This document shows, in pieces, positions 1-7,954 of a stretch of 64,000 bases of DNA. Made by a program: the position numbers and the translations under genes. The notes under the pieces were generated by a model, which saw nothing but the letters and a program-made list of their open reading frames with translations, had not been told where the DNA came from and did no database searches. The DNA comes from Saccharothrix carnea (lineage in GTDB: Bacteria > Actinomycetota > Actinomycetes > Mycobacteriales > Pseudonocardiaceae). The stretch lies in assembly GCF_003014735.1 (NCBI RefSeq), contig NZ_PYAX01000007.1:488425-552424 (forward strand). Reading direction: 5' to 3'. Each line of letters opens with the position of its first letter. The first letter of the stretch is position 1.

Positions 1-632
1 TCGGCCACGAACCGCTTCGTCCGCTCCTCCGATCCCTCCAACGAGTCCAGCATGTCGTCGAATGCGGCAGCCGTGCGGCCGAGTTCGTTGTCCGCCCGCG
101 ACGGGTTGAGCCGGGAGCCCCGGTTGCCGCGCGCGATCGAACGGGCCAGCGTGGTCATGGCGTCCAGGGGCGCCAGCGCACGCCGGACCGTCAACACCAT
201 CGCCCCGGCCGTCACCGCCAGCGCACCGAACCCGACCAGCAGCAACAACCGCCGCAGCCTGGTCTGCGCCGCCGTGATGACCGACGACTCCGCGTACACC
301 GTGATCGTCGATCCGTCGATCAACTGCCTGCTGACTTCGTTCGCCACCTCCTCGTCCGGCGCGTTCCCGAACACCGTCCCGTCCGGCATGACCAGCCGGA
401 CCTCCACCCCCCGGCCTTCCAGCCGGTCCACCAGGTCCGCACCGCGCACCCGCTGCTTGACCAACTGCTGCGCCACCCGCGCCTTCTCCAGCAGCGCGGT
501 GTCGACGTCCCGCTTGGACTGCGCCGCGAACAGCGCGTCCACCGACAACACGACCCCGATCAGCACCACGGCGAGCACACCGATCGCGGAGAGCGTGACC
601 CGCCGACGCAGCGAGACGGTCCGCAGGCTCAC
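1..632 (-). CDS. Sensor histidine kinase, N-terminal part (runs off the window)
   Basis: This is the sensor half of a two-component system in the inner membrane. The visible 210 codons begin at a GTG that overlaps the regulator stop by 4 bases (GTGA), so the two genes are translationally coupled. The order is a short cytoplasmic start (SLRTVSLRRRVTL), TM helix 1 at about residues 14-36, an extracytoplasmic sensor region of about 90 residues, TM helix 2 at about 128-148, then a HAMP-like stretch (RRALAPLDAMTTLARSIARG) with the DNELGRTAAAFDDML segment typical of that linker. The sequence is cut just before the phospho-accepting HisKA helix, so the catalytic part is not visible. The ligand cannot be guessed. 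Confidence 0.9.
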   Translation of the reverse strand, partial: MSLRTVSLRRRVTLSAIGVLAVVLIGVVLSVDALFAAQSKRDVDTALLEKARVAQQLVKQRVRGADLVDRLEGRGVEVRLVMPDGTVFGNAPDEEVANEVSRQLIDGSTITVYAESSVITAAQTRLRRLLLLVGFGALAVTAGAMVLTVRRALAPLDAMTTLARSIARGNRGSRLNPSRADNELGRTAAAFDDMLDSLEGSEERTKRFVA

Positions 633-1312
633 GTCTCGTCCGCCCGCAGCACGTACCCGAGCCCCCGCACGGTGTGCAGCAACCGCGGGCCGTGCTCCTC
701 CAACTTCCGGCGCAGGGCGCTGACGTGCACCTCGACCAGGTTGGGGTCGTAGTCCTCGTAACCCCAGACCGCGGTGAGGATCTGCGTCTTGCCCACCACC
801 CGGCCCCGCTGCGCGGCCAGGTACCGCAGCAGGCGCAGCTCGGTGGCGGTCAACTCGACCGGCACGTCACCCCGCAGCACCACCGCCGAATCGGCGTCCA
901 CCACCAGGTCACCGATCTGGACGGTGGACGGCGTCCGCCCCAGCCGCCGCAGCACCGCGCTCACCCGGGCGACCAACTCGGCCAGCACGAACGGCTTCAC
1001 CACGTAGTCGTCCGCACCCCGGTCGAGCCCGCGCAGCCGATCGGACACGCCGTCCCGGGCGGTCAGCATCACCACCCCGGCACCGGACGCCCGCCGGATG
1101 ACGTCCAGGAGCATGAAGCCGTCCCGACCGGGCAGCATCACGTCGAGCACCACCAAGTCCGGCCGGAACCGGACCAGCTCGCCTTCCAAGTCACGACCGT
1201 CCGGCCGCACCTGCACCTGGTAACCCGCATCCCGCAAGGCGGAACCCACCGCGGCGGCGATCGCCTCCGCGTCCTCGATCACCAGCACCCTGGCAGCAGT
1301 CGACACCTCCAT
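629..1312 (-). CDS. OmpR/PhoB-family response regulator
   Basis: This is the DNA-binding partner of the kinase gene that follows it. Residues 1-120 form a receiver domain with acidic pair E13/D14, phospho-acceptor D57 (LVVLDVMLPG), T84 and K106 (VVKPF). Residues about 130-227 form a winged-helix DNA-binding domain ending in the HTVRGLGYVLR hallmark. The length, 227 aa, is normal for the family. The reading frame is open further upstream, but the ATG at 1312 starts exactly at the conserved receiver fold (ARVLVIEDAE), so I chose it. The target genes are unknown. Confidence 0.93.
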   Translation of the reverse strand: MEVSTAARVLVIEDAEAIAAAVGSALRDAGYQVQVRPDGRDLEGELVRFRPDLVVLDVMLPGRDGFMLLDVIRRASGAGVVMLTARDGVSDRLRGLDRGADDYVVKPFVLAELVARVSAVLRRLGRTPSTVQIGDLVVDADSAVVLRGDVPVELTATELRLLRYLAAQRGRVVGKTQILTAVWGYEDYDPNLVEVHVSALRRKLEEHGPRLLHTVRGLGYVLRADET

Positions 1313-1626
1313 ATTCTGCGTCGCGTCGCCTGCCACGGCGGTGAAGCCGCGACAAGCCTGACCAAACCGACTTCCCCACACTGCACGCCCCGCCACCGGT
1401 CGACCTGCAACCGGATGCGACCGCCCCATACGGACCACCGACCGACCATGCGGTCAGTCAGGCGGTCAGCGCCTCGCCGACCGCCCCTCGGACCGACCGC
1501 GCGATCGGCCAGCCGATCTGCCGACCCGCAGACCGTGGGCCTGCCGACCGACCCGCCGACGACCGACCGACCGTGCGCCTGCCGACCGACCGTGCGGGGT
1601 GACCGACCCGCCGGTCGACCCGCACG

Positions 1627-1677
1627 GTCGTCCGACCGCGTCGTCCGACCGCGTCGTCCGACCGCGTCGTCCGACCC
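1627..1677. repeat. 13-bp tandem repeat, nearly four copies
   Basis: The unit GTCGTCCGACCGC occurs three times head to tail from 1627, followed by a fourth, partly diverged copy. It is embedded in a wider GACC-rich tract. There is no spacer variation, so it is not CRISPR-like. It may reflect slippage. Confidence 0.85.
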
Positions 1678-1734
1678 GAGCGACCAACCCCAGCGACCGA
1701 CCGTGCGTGCCGGCGTTGTGGGCTGGGCGTTGTG

Positions 1735-1777
1735 GGCCGGTCTCCCCCGACGTGGGCGCGGAAGGGGGAGACCGGCC
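1735..1777. terminator. Perfect 14-bp inverted repeat, terminator-like
   Basis: GGCCGGTCTCCCCC pairs exactly with GGGGGAGACCGGCC across a 15-base loop. There is no T-run on either side, so Rho-independent termination in the classical sense is uncertain. GC-rich actinobacterial terminators often lack a U tract. No intact gene reads into it. Confidence 0.55.
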
Positions 1778-1904
1778 GTCCGTGGACCCCGCGGGCACCT
1801 CGTGTCGACGGGCGGTGGCCGACGACCGGTGTGCCTGTGGGGTCGGAATCCGATGTGGACGGGAACTGGGCGGGTGGGCGTGGTGTGGAGCCGTGAGACC
1901 AGTA

Positions 1905-1920
1905 TCGAACAGCAGTTCGA
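1905..1920. promoter_or_regulatory. LexA (SOS) box, consensus match
   Basis: The site is TCGAAC-AGCA-GTTCGA, an exact match to the actinobacterial/Bacillus-type SOS operator TCGAAC-N4-GTTCGA. No intact gene starts next to it on either strand. The same 16 bases with similar flanks recur at 6369-6384 in the opposite orientation. Confidence 0.7.
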
Positions 1921-2015
1921 GGGTGGGCAAGATCACGATCGAGTGATGTTTGGGCGGGCGGTAGGTGCCTCCGCCCCCACGACAACCGACCACCCCGTCT
2001 GCGACCATCCACGCT

Positions 2016-2453
2016 GTGGCGGTTCCGCGAAGCCCGGTCAGGTGGGCGCTGGTGCTGCTGGTCGTGGGGCTGACAGCCGTCGCGGCAGCGGTCGCGTTGT
2101 GGTGGCCGCGCACGTCCGCCGAAGTCCGCCGGGCCACCGCCACCGTCGTCGCACCCGCCTCCTGCGGTGACGCGGAGGCCTACGACCAGGTCGAACTGAC
2201 GATCGGTGACCGGAAGCACACCGTGAAGCTCGACGGCTGCGGCCACCAGCAGGACGAGGTGGTGGAAGTCGTCCTCCCCGCCGACACCACCGGCGAGTTC
2301 ACCGTCCAAGCCGCCGCCAGCACGCCCCAGGGCATGCCGTTCGACGTCCGGCTGACCACGTTGCTGATGTGCCTGAGCGGCCTTGCCGGCGGCCTCTACG
2401 CCTACCTGCTGACCAGGCGCTCTCAGCCCACGGCCTCCGCCGAAGCCGCGTAG
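2016..2453 (+). CDS. Hypothetical membrane protein, two TM helices
   Basis: The product is 145 aa. It has an N-terminal TM helix (VRWALVLLVVGLTAVAAAVALWW, about residues 7-29), a soluble central part of about 80 residues with two cysteines (ASCGDAEAY and DGCGHQQ), and a C-terminal TM helix near residues 115-135 followed by a short polar tail. The central part probably lies outside the cell, where the two cysteines could form a disulfide. The frame is open to an earlier GTG at 1965. I prefer 2016 because it begins just before the first helix. No family is recognised. Its end overlaps the convergent peptidase gene by 31 bases. Confidence 0.65.
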   Translation: MAVPRSPVRWALVLLVVGLTAVAAAVALWWPRTSAEVRRATATVVAPASCGDAEAYDQVELTIGDRKHTVKLDGCGHQQDEVVEVVLPADTTGEFTVQAAASTPQGMPFDVRLTTLLMCLSGLAGGLYAYLLTRRSQPTASAEAA

Positions 2454-3322
2454 GTGTTGCACGACGACGTCTCACCGGTGGTGAACCCGAGCGACGCCCA
2501 CTCGGACTGGTTCTCCGGGCTGCCGTGGGCGTTCTTCTCCGGCGGCTCCTCCACGGCGTACTGGAAGTCGTCCGCCGCCTCCTGCGCCAGCCCCGTCCCG
2601 ATCGACTCGGACGCCGCCACCAGGAACATCCCGGCGAAGCAGTTGGCCTGCAGCTCGATCCGCCGCGACATCTCCAGCCCCGCCGGCGTCTCCTCACCGG
2701 CCGAGACGATCTTGCTGTCCGCCGCGCGCAGCATCCCCGACAACGCCTGCACGTGGTGCCCGTACTCGTGCGCCAACGTCGCCAGGTGCGACCCGGCGCG
2801 CTCACCGCCACCGTTGTCGCGCAGCCGCCGCGTGGGCATGTAGATGGTCCTGTTGCGACCGCAGTAGTACGCGACCGCCTCGCTCTCCGCGGGCGCCGAG
2901 CCGCACGGTCCCTCCACCAGGTCCGGCGACGTGTCCAGCGCGGGCGGGTCGAACGGCAGGTTCACCTGCTCCAGCGCCGGCCGCCACGCCTGGTCCAGGC
3001 ACGCCACCCCGGCCTTGTAGTACGCCGACAGCTCCGCGTCCGACACCCCGAACCCCGGCAACGCGCACGTCACGGCGGGCAGTCGAACAGGCGCGGTGAG
3101 CAGCGGGTGGTCGGCCAGCCGGTGCACGGCACGAGGTCGAGGGGCCTCGGTCTCCGTGGTCTGCGGAACCTGCACACCGGGCGCGGCCACCGCGCGACCG
3201 TTGATCCGCCGGGACGTTTCCAGCTGCGTGATGCCGCCCAGGCCCAGCACGCACAACACGATCAACGAGAACACGCCGATGAGGACGATCGGGTTGTTCT
3301 TGGGCTCCTCGGGCGTGTGCAC
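2423..3322 (-). CDS. Neutral zinc metallopeptidase, membrane-anchored (YpfJ-like)
   Basis: The 299-aa product has a cytoplasmic start, one TM helix at about 11-33, and an extracytoplasmic domain carrying the zinc-binding HEYGHH motif at 185-190. After it come the conserved RRIELQANCFAGM helix (with a likely third ligand, Glu) and a C-terminal FTTGETSSCNTY segment. Four conserved cysteines suggest disulfides outside the membrane. This matches the putative neutral zinc metallopeptidase family (PF04228). The start is GTG. A paralogue (3338-4618) lies immediately upstream in the same direction with 15 bases between, so the two are probably one transcript. The substrate is unknown. Confidence 0.88.
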   Translation of the reverse strand: MHTPEEPKNNPIVLIGVFSLIVLCVLGLGGITQLETSRRINGRAVAAPGVQVPQTTETEAPRPRAVHRLADHPLLTAPVRLPAVTCALPGFGVSDAELSAYYKAGVACLDQAWRPALEQVNLPFDPPALDTSPDLVEGPCGSAPAESEAVAYYCGRNRTIYMPTRRLRDNGGGERAGSHLATLAHEYGHHVQALSGMLRAADSKIVSAGEETPAGLEMSRRIELQANCFAGMFLVAASESIGTGLAQEAADDFQYAVEEPPEKNAHGSPENQSEWASLGFTTGETSSCNTYAASAEAVG

Positions 3323-3337
3323 GGTCCTCCAGTCGGG

Positions 3338-4618
3338 TCAGCTGACGTCCGCCGCGCTCGCCACCCAAGTGTTGCACGCGCTCGTCTCGTTGTTTTTGAA
3401 CCCGTGGTTGACCCACGCCGCGTTCTTCTCCGGCGCACCGTGGTCCCGGTTGGGGTAGATCGGGTAGTCGCCCCGGTTGCCCGCGTCGGTCAGGGCCACC
3501 GAGATGACGTCACCGGGCACGGCGCCGTGCGACAGCGGCGCCAGCGTCATCCCGCCGAAGCACGTGGCCTGCAGCTCCTTGCGCCGGTTCAGGTCGAGGC
3601 CCTCGGGGGTGTCCCAGCCGCCCTTCTCGTACTGGGCCTGGCTGGACGCGCGCAGGATGCCGGACAGCCACTGGATGTGGTGGCCGTACTCGTGCGCGAG
3701 CTGCCCCAGATACTTGCCCGGGTGGTTGGGGTTCGCCGAGCCCTGCTCGTTGGCGTAGTGGTTCGGCGTCCAGTAGATCGTGCCGTCGCAGTACATGGCG
3801 GTGCGGTCCGGGCCCATGTTGCCGCACGTGTTGGTGATCTGGGACGTCACCATGACCAGCTCGACCGGCTGGTAGGGCAGGTTCGCGCGTTCGAACGACG
3901 GCTTCCACATCGCCTCGATGCACGGCAGCGAGGCGCGCAGGAACCGGTCCTGGCCGGCGGGCGAGTAGTCCATCGCCGGCAGGGCGCAGCCGTCGATGTT
4001 GAACGCGCCGAGGCCCGCGGCGTGGATCGGGTTGTCGCCCAGCGTGATGGAGGCCTTGGGGCCCGCCTTCGGCGTGCTGGTCGAGGGGGACCGCCTGCTG
4101 GTGGTCTCCGCGGACGTGGTCGTCGTCGTGGTGGTCGTGGTGGTGGGTTCGGGCGTGTACGTGTAGCTCGCGTACCCGGCGTTGCCCGAATCGCTCGCCT
4201 CTTTGCTGCCGCTGGTCGCGGCCACGATGCCGATCGTCGCGACGCCGAGCACGAGGAAGCCGACGATCAGCACCGCCACCAGCGGGCCCTTGCTCTTCTG
4301 CCGGGGCAGCGGCGGGTAGGGCATCGGCGCCGGGCCCCAGTTCGGCGGCGGTCCGGCCGGCGGCCCCCAGTTCGCCGGTGGCGGTTGCGGCATCGCGGGC
4401 GCCTGCCCGGGCCACTGGGGAGGCTGCTGGAACTGCTGGGGCTGCTGGAACTGCTGGGGCTGGGGTTGTTGCGGCTGCGGCCCGGTCAGGGGCGGCGGCT
4501 GCTGTGCCGGCCACTGACGGGTCGGCTGGGGCTGTTGCGGGTGCAGCGGGGCGGGCATCGGCGGTGGCCCAACCGGTCGTGGCGGTGGCCAGCCACCCGG
4601 CGGCGGTGGTTGCGTCAT
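3338..4618 (-). CDS. Neutral zinc metallopeptidase with Pro/Gln-rich N-terminal tail
   Basis: The 426-aa product opens with about 105 residues that are almost all Pro, Gln, Gly and Trp, a disordered cytoplasmic tail. One TM helix follows at about 111-134, then a Thr-rich linker (ten or so threonines near 159-169), then the peptidase domain with HEYGHH at 309-314 and the RRKELQATCFGGM helix. It is a paralogue of the gene downstream. Its C-terminus (FKNNETSACNTWVASA) aligns with that of its neighbour. Proline-rich cytoplasmic tails on one-TM proteins are common in actinobacterial membrane-anchored proteins. The ATG start sits directly before the tail. Confidence 0.87.
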   Translation of the reverse strand: MTQPPPPGGWPPPRPVGPPPMPAPLHPQQPQPTRQWPAQQPPPLTGPQPQQPQPQQFQQPQQFQQPPQWPGQAPAMPQPPPANWGPPAGPPPNWGPAPMPYPPLPRQKSKGPLVAVLIVGFLVLGVATIGIVAATSGSKEASDSGNAGYASYTYTPEPTTTTTTTTTTSAETTSRRSPSTSTPKAGPKASITLGDNPIHAAGLGAFNIDGCALPAMDYSPAGQDRFLRASLPCIEAMWKPSFERANLPYQPVELVMVTSQITNTCGNMGPDRTAMYCDGTIYWTPNHYANEQGSANPNHPGKYLGQLAHEYGHHIQWLSGILRASSQAQYEKGGWDTPEGLDLNRRKELQATCFGGMTLAPLSHGAVPGDVISVALTDAGNRGDYPIYPNRDHGAPEKNAAWVNHGFKNNETSACNTWVASAADVS

Positions 4619-4693
4619 CGCTGGTGGTCCCCCATATCGCGGATGCCCGAATCAGCACAAGAGCTTAGGGGAACTCCGCTATTCTCCGCGGCC

Positions 4694-6334
4694 GTGTTGA
4701 AAAACTGGGGAGCGGCGGCCCTCTGCGCGGTCGCGCTGTGCACGGGCGTCGGCACGGCGTCGGCGCAGCCGAGCGGCACGGCCGGACTGCCCGGGACGGT
4801 CGGCGCGGACGTGCGGCTCAAGCTGGAGCGCGACGGCAGGCTGACCGTGACCGAGGTGGTCACCGTTCCCGACGGCGGGACGGCCACCCGGGTCGTTCCG
4901 CTGCGCGTGCCCGTCTCCGCCGAGCGCGACCGGGTGTTCCAGGTCGCCGACGTGACCGTGGAAGGCGAGGGCACCGCTACCGCATCGGACGACGAGCTGA
5001 CGATCGCACTCCGGCCGGGCACGTCCACCGTCCGGTACTCCGTGATCGGCACGGTCGCGAAGATCGGCGACACGCTGGAGCTGCGCTGGCAGCCCGCGAG
5101 CGGCTGGGACACCGCGCTCGACTCGGTGAAGGTCTCCGTGATCACGCCGGACGCGCCCAGGTCGGTGAACTGCCTGGCCGGCGAGCCGGGCACGTCCAAG
5201 CCGTGCACCAGCGCGGACCTCGGCGACGGGCGCGGCGTGCGGGCCACCGAGATCGGCCTGGCCGCCGGTGAGCGGGTCGACGTGGCGGTCGGGCTGCAGG
5301 AGGGCGCGGCGCCGGCCAACGCGCGGGTGGAGGAGACGTCCGGGCTGGCGGCGGCGTTCGCGTTGACGCCGTTGACCGGCGCGGGGCTCGGTGGGCTGGT
5401 CGTGCTGCTGCTGGGCGGCGGGTTGTTGTTGTGGTACCTGCGGGGGCGGGACGCGCGGGCGTTGGCCAGTGAGGTCGGACCGGTGAACGTGCTGGTCACG
5501 GACGGCTCCGGGCGGATGGTGTTCGCGTCGCCGGACGGCGTGCTGCCCGGCCAGGTCGGCACCGTGGTGGACGAGCACGTGGACGTGGTGGACGTGACCG
5601 CGACGATCGTGGACCTCGCGGTGCGCAACTACGTGTGGATCGAAGAGGTGGACGGGCACGACTGGAGGTTCGTGCGGCGCAACCCGGCCGATTCGTCGCT
5701 GTCGGGGTACGAGCGGGCGGTGTACGAGGCCTTGTTGCCCGATGGTGTCAACGCGGTGTCGTTGTCCGAGCTGAGGGGCAGGCGGATCGACCTCTCTCGC
5801 GTGCGGGACGCGTTGTACGCCGACGTGGTGGCGAAGAACTGGTTCGCCCGCCGGCCGGACGCGGAGCGCAGCCTCTGGTGGTGGGCCGGGGTCGGGGTCG
5901 GCGTACTGGGCGCGGCGCTGACGGTGGTGTTGGCGCTGGTCGGTGGTGCGGCGTTGTTCGGGCTGGTGGTCGTGGTGGCCGGGGTGGCGCTGGCGGTGGG
6001 CGCGCGGTCGATGCCCGCCCGGACCAAGCGCGGCAGCGCCTTGTTGGAGCACGTGCGCGGGTTGCGCGGGTACCTGCACACGGCCACGCCGCAGGACATC
6101 CCGGAGTCCGATCGGGAGATGGTGTTCTCGCGGTCGCTGCCGTACGCGGTGGTGTTGGGGGAGACGGAGCGGTGGCTGGCCACGTTCGCCGGCACGCGGC
6201 CGGGGCTGTACTGGTTCGGAGAGGCCGAGCAGGGCGGTGACCTGCGGCGATTCGCGCAGCGGTTCCCGGCGTTCCTCGGTGCGGTCGACGGTGTGCTGGC
6301 GCAGGCGGGGCACTTGCGGTCGCTGCGCGGCTGA
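4694..6334 (+). CDS. DUF2207-type membrane protein
   Basis: The 546-aa product has a signal peptide (residues 1-25, ending TASA-Q), a beta-rich extracytoplasmic DUF2207 domain, a TM helix (LGGLVVLLLGGGLLLWYLRG, about 236-256), a long cytoplasmic section, and two more helices around 405-440. A basic soluble C-terminal part contains LRGYLHTATPQDIPESDREMVF and RSLPYAVVLGE, the usual end of this family. It starts at GTG. A TATTCT hexamer 8 bases upstream suggests a leaderless mRNA. It is divergent from the peptidase pair. The biochemical role of the family is unknown. Confidence 0.85.
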   Translation: MLKNWGAAALCAVALCTGVGTASAQPSGTAGLPGTVGADVRLKLERDGRLTVTEVVTVPDGGTATRVVPLRVPVSAERDRVFQVADVTVEGEGTATASDDELTIALRPGTSTVRYSVIGTVAKIGDTLELRWQPASGWDTALDSVKVSVITPDAPRSVNCLAGEPGTSKPCTSADLGDGRGVRATEIGLAAGERVDVAVGLQEGAAPANARVEETSGLAAAFALTPLTGAGLGGLVVLLLGGGLLLWYLRGRDARALASEVGPVNVLVTDGSGRMVFASPDGVLPGQVGTVVDEHVDVVDVTATIVDLAVRNYVWIEEVDGHDWRFVRRNPADSSLSGYERAVYEALLPDGVNAVSLSELRGRRIDLSRVRDALYADVVAKNWFARRPDAERSLWWWAGVGVGVLGAALTVVLALVGGAALFGLVVVVAGVALAVGARSMPARTKRGSALLEHVRGLRGYLHTATPQDIPESDREMVFSRSLPYAVVLGETERWLATFAGTRPGLYWFGEAEQGGDLRRFAQRFPAFLGAVDGVLAQAGHLRSLRG

Positions 6335-6368
6335 CCCGCGTTTCACTCGGAAGTGATCTTGCGCTACC

Positions 6369-6384
6369 TCGAACAGCAGTTCGA
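6369..6384. promoter_or_regulatory. LexA (SOS) box, consensus match
   Basis: TCGAAC-AGCA-GTTCGA is identical to the box at 1905-1920. Similarity continues outward (GTGATCTTGC on one side), about 50 bases in all, so the two sites are copies of one module. Confidence 0.72.
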
Positions 6385-6386
6385 CA

Positions 6387-6500
6387 ATGGACCTATCCCC
6401 GAACACGGACCCGAGGGCGGCGGGCGAAGGTTCGGGGGGCGAGGCCGAAGTCGTCCCGGTGTCCACACGCGCCGGCTCCACCGGGTGGTCGGCCTGCTGA
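6387..6500 (+). pseudogene. Stub ORF downstream of LexA box
   Basis: A 37-residue frame begins 2 bases after the LexA box and ends at TGA without any recognisable domain. Its position fits an N-terminal remnant of an SOS-regulated gene whose remainder was lost. The assignment is inference from position only. Confidence 0.3.
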
Positions 6501-6667
6501 GACAGGCGGTGGTCCGGACCGGTGCGGGCGTGTGCCCGGTCCCGGATGGCCGTCGAGCCGCTGGTCGGCCGGTCCGAGCCCGGTCGTTCGCGCTGGGCGT
6601 AGCGGCACGCTCCGGTGGGTGGGCGACCATCGGGCTGGGCGGTGGTGTGAACCCGTAGGCTGCGTTC

Positions 6668-7954
6668 ATGGCGCTACCCGAACTGCACAGGTTCACGCTT
6701 CCCAACGGTCTGCGGGTGGTGCTCGCACCCGACCGCAGCGCCCCGGTCGTCGGGGTGAGCGTGCACTACGACGTCGGCTTCCGCTCCGAGCCCGAGGGGC
6801 GGACCGGGTTCGCGCACCTCTTCGAGCACCTCATGTTCCAGGGCAGTGAGAGCTTGGAGAAGTTGGCGCACTTCCGGCACGTGCAGTCCTCGGGCGGCAC
6901 GTTCAACGGGTCGACGCACCCCGACTACACCGACTACTACGAGGTGCTGCCGTCGGCGGCACTGGAGCGGGCTCTGTTCCTCGAGGCGGACCGCATGCGG
7001 GCGCCGAAGCTCACCGAGGAGAACCTGCGCAACCAGATCGACGTGGTGAAGGAGGAGATCAGGCTCAACGTGCTCAACCGACCGTACGGGGGGTTCCCGT
7101 GGATCCTCCTGCCGCCGGTCCTGTTCCAGACGTTCCCCAACGCGCACAACGGCTACGGCGACTTCACCGACCTGGAGAACGCCACCGTGGACGATTGCGC
7201 CGCGTTCTTCGACACCTACTACGCGCCGGGCAACGCCGTGCTGACGGTGGCGGGCGACTTCGACCCCGAGGGGGCGAAGGCACTCGTCGAGAAGCACTTC
7301 GGTGACGTGCCCGCCCGTCCGGTGCCGGTCCGGCCGTCGTTCGCCGAGGCCGCGCCGAAGGGCGAGCTGCGCGCCGAGCACACCGACAAGCACGCGCCGA
7401 TGCCCGCCATCGCCGTGGGCTACCGGATTCCGGACCCGGTGAACGAGGTCGAGGCCTACCTCGCGTACCTGGTCCTGGCCGGTGTGCTCACCGATGGCGA
7501 CGGGTCGCGGCTGCAGCAGCGGCTCGTGCACCGTGACGCGATCGTGGTCGACGTGGGTGCGGGGTGCGGTCTGTTCGGGCCGCTGGAGGCACGCGACCCG
7601 GACACGTTCAGCATCACCGCGATCCACCCGCCGGAGGTCACCTCCGAGCAGGTGCTCGCGGCGGTGGACGAGGAGCTGCTGCGGTTGGCCGAGGAAGGGC
7701 CGACTGAGCAGGAGCTGGCGAAGGTCACCGCGCGCTGGGTGTCGACCATGCACCGCGAGCACGACCGGCTCACCAGCCGGACGCTGGGCCTCGGGTCGGC
7801 CGAGCTGCTGTTCGGGCGGGCCGAGCTGCTGTACGAGCTGCCGGACAAGCTGGCCGGCATCACCACCGACGAGGTCGCCGCGGCGGCCAAGGCGCTGCGG
7901 CCGGACTCGCGCGCCGTCCTGACCCTCAAGCCCGTCGACGGAGGTACCGAGTGA
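6668..7954 (+). CDS. M16 family zinc protease, catalytic subunit
   Basis: The 428-aa product is a pitrilysin/processing-peptidase type protease. The inverted zinc motif HLFEH is at 50-54, and the downstream Glu ligand lies in the VVKEEIRLN helix near residue 130. The usual N-terminal strand pair (LPNGLRVVLAPD) and a C-terminal M16 half domain (about 195-380) are present. No signal peptide is seen, so it is probably cytoplasmic. It overlaps the next gene by 4 bases (GTGA). That gene encodes a non-catalytic M16 partner, so a heterodimer is likely. TAGGCT sits 6 bases before the ATG, fitting a leaderless transcript. Confidence 0.93.
   Translation: MALPELHRFTLPNGLRVVLAPDRSAPVVGVSVHYDVGFRSEPEGRTGFAHLFEHLMFQGSESLEKLAHFRHVQSSGGTFNGSTHPDYTDYYEVLPSAALERALFLEADRMRAPKLTEENLRNQIDVVKEEIRLNVLNRPYGGFPWILLPPVLFQTFPNAHNGYGDFTDLENATVDDCAAFFDTYYAPGNAVLTVAGDFDPEGAKALVEKHFGDVPARPVPVRPSFAEAAPKGELRAEHTDKHAPMPAIAVGYRIPDPVNEVEAYLAYLVLAGVLTDGDGSRLQQRLVHRDAIVVDVGAGCGLFGPLEARDPDTFSITAIHPPEVTSEQVLAAVDEELLRLAEEGPTEQELAKVTARWVSTMHREHDRLTSRTLGLGSAELLFGRAELLYELPDKLAGITTDEVAAAAKALRPDSRAVLTLKPVDGGTE

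Larger units (their letters stand above)
1313..2015. other. Non-coding stretch with GACC-rich repeats, hairpin and orphan LexA box
   Basis: I see no convincing gene in these 700 bases. All open frames are arginine/proline-rich shadows without a usable start. The segment 1420-1700 is dominated by GACCGACC-like units and a 13-bp tandem repeat. A perfect 14-bp stem lies at 1735-1777, and a consensus LexA operator lies at 1905-1920 inside a module duplicated near 6360. It looks like a decayed or repeat-invaded intergenic region. Confidence 0.6.
6335..6667. other. Intergenic region with LexA box and a truncated ORF
   Basis: A consensus LexA box (6369-6384) is followed 2 bases later by an ATG opening a 37-codon frame (6387-6500, MDLSPNTDPRAAGEG...) that stops early. 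It looks like the 5' stub of an SOS-controlled gene. In actinobacteria such modules often precede DUF222/HNH endonuclease genes, but nothing further of one is visible here. The promoter of the M16 gene lies at the right end. Confidence 0.5.

Noticed and set aside
1627..1677. CRISPR-like array
   Set aside because: The 13-bp units are directly adjacent with no spacers and there are no cas genes.
2369..4693. A frame open for more than 2 kb ahead of the DUF2207 gene
   Set aside because: It is Arg/Gly/Pro-rich, lies antisense to two peptidase genes with clear zinc motifs, and only becomes protein-like at the signal peptide at 4694.
4679..6481. 600-codon minus-strand frame opposite the DUF2207 gene
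   Set aside because: Composition is Arg/His/Pro/Gln-rich with no domain; the plus strand has a signal peptide, TM helices and matching GC3.
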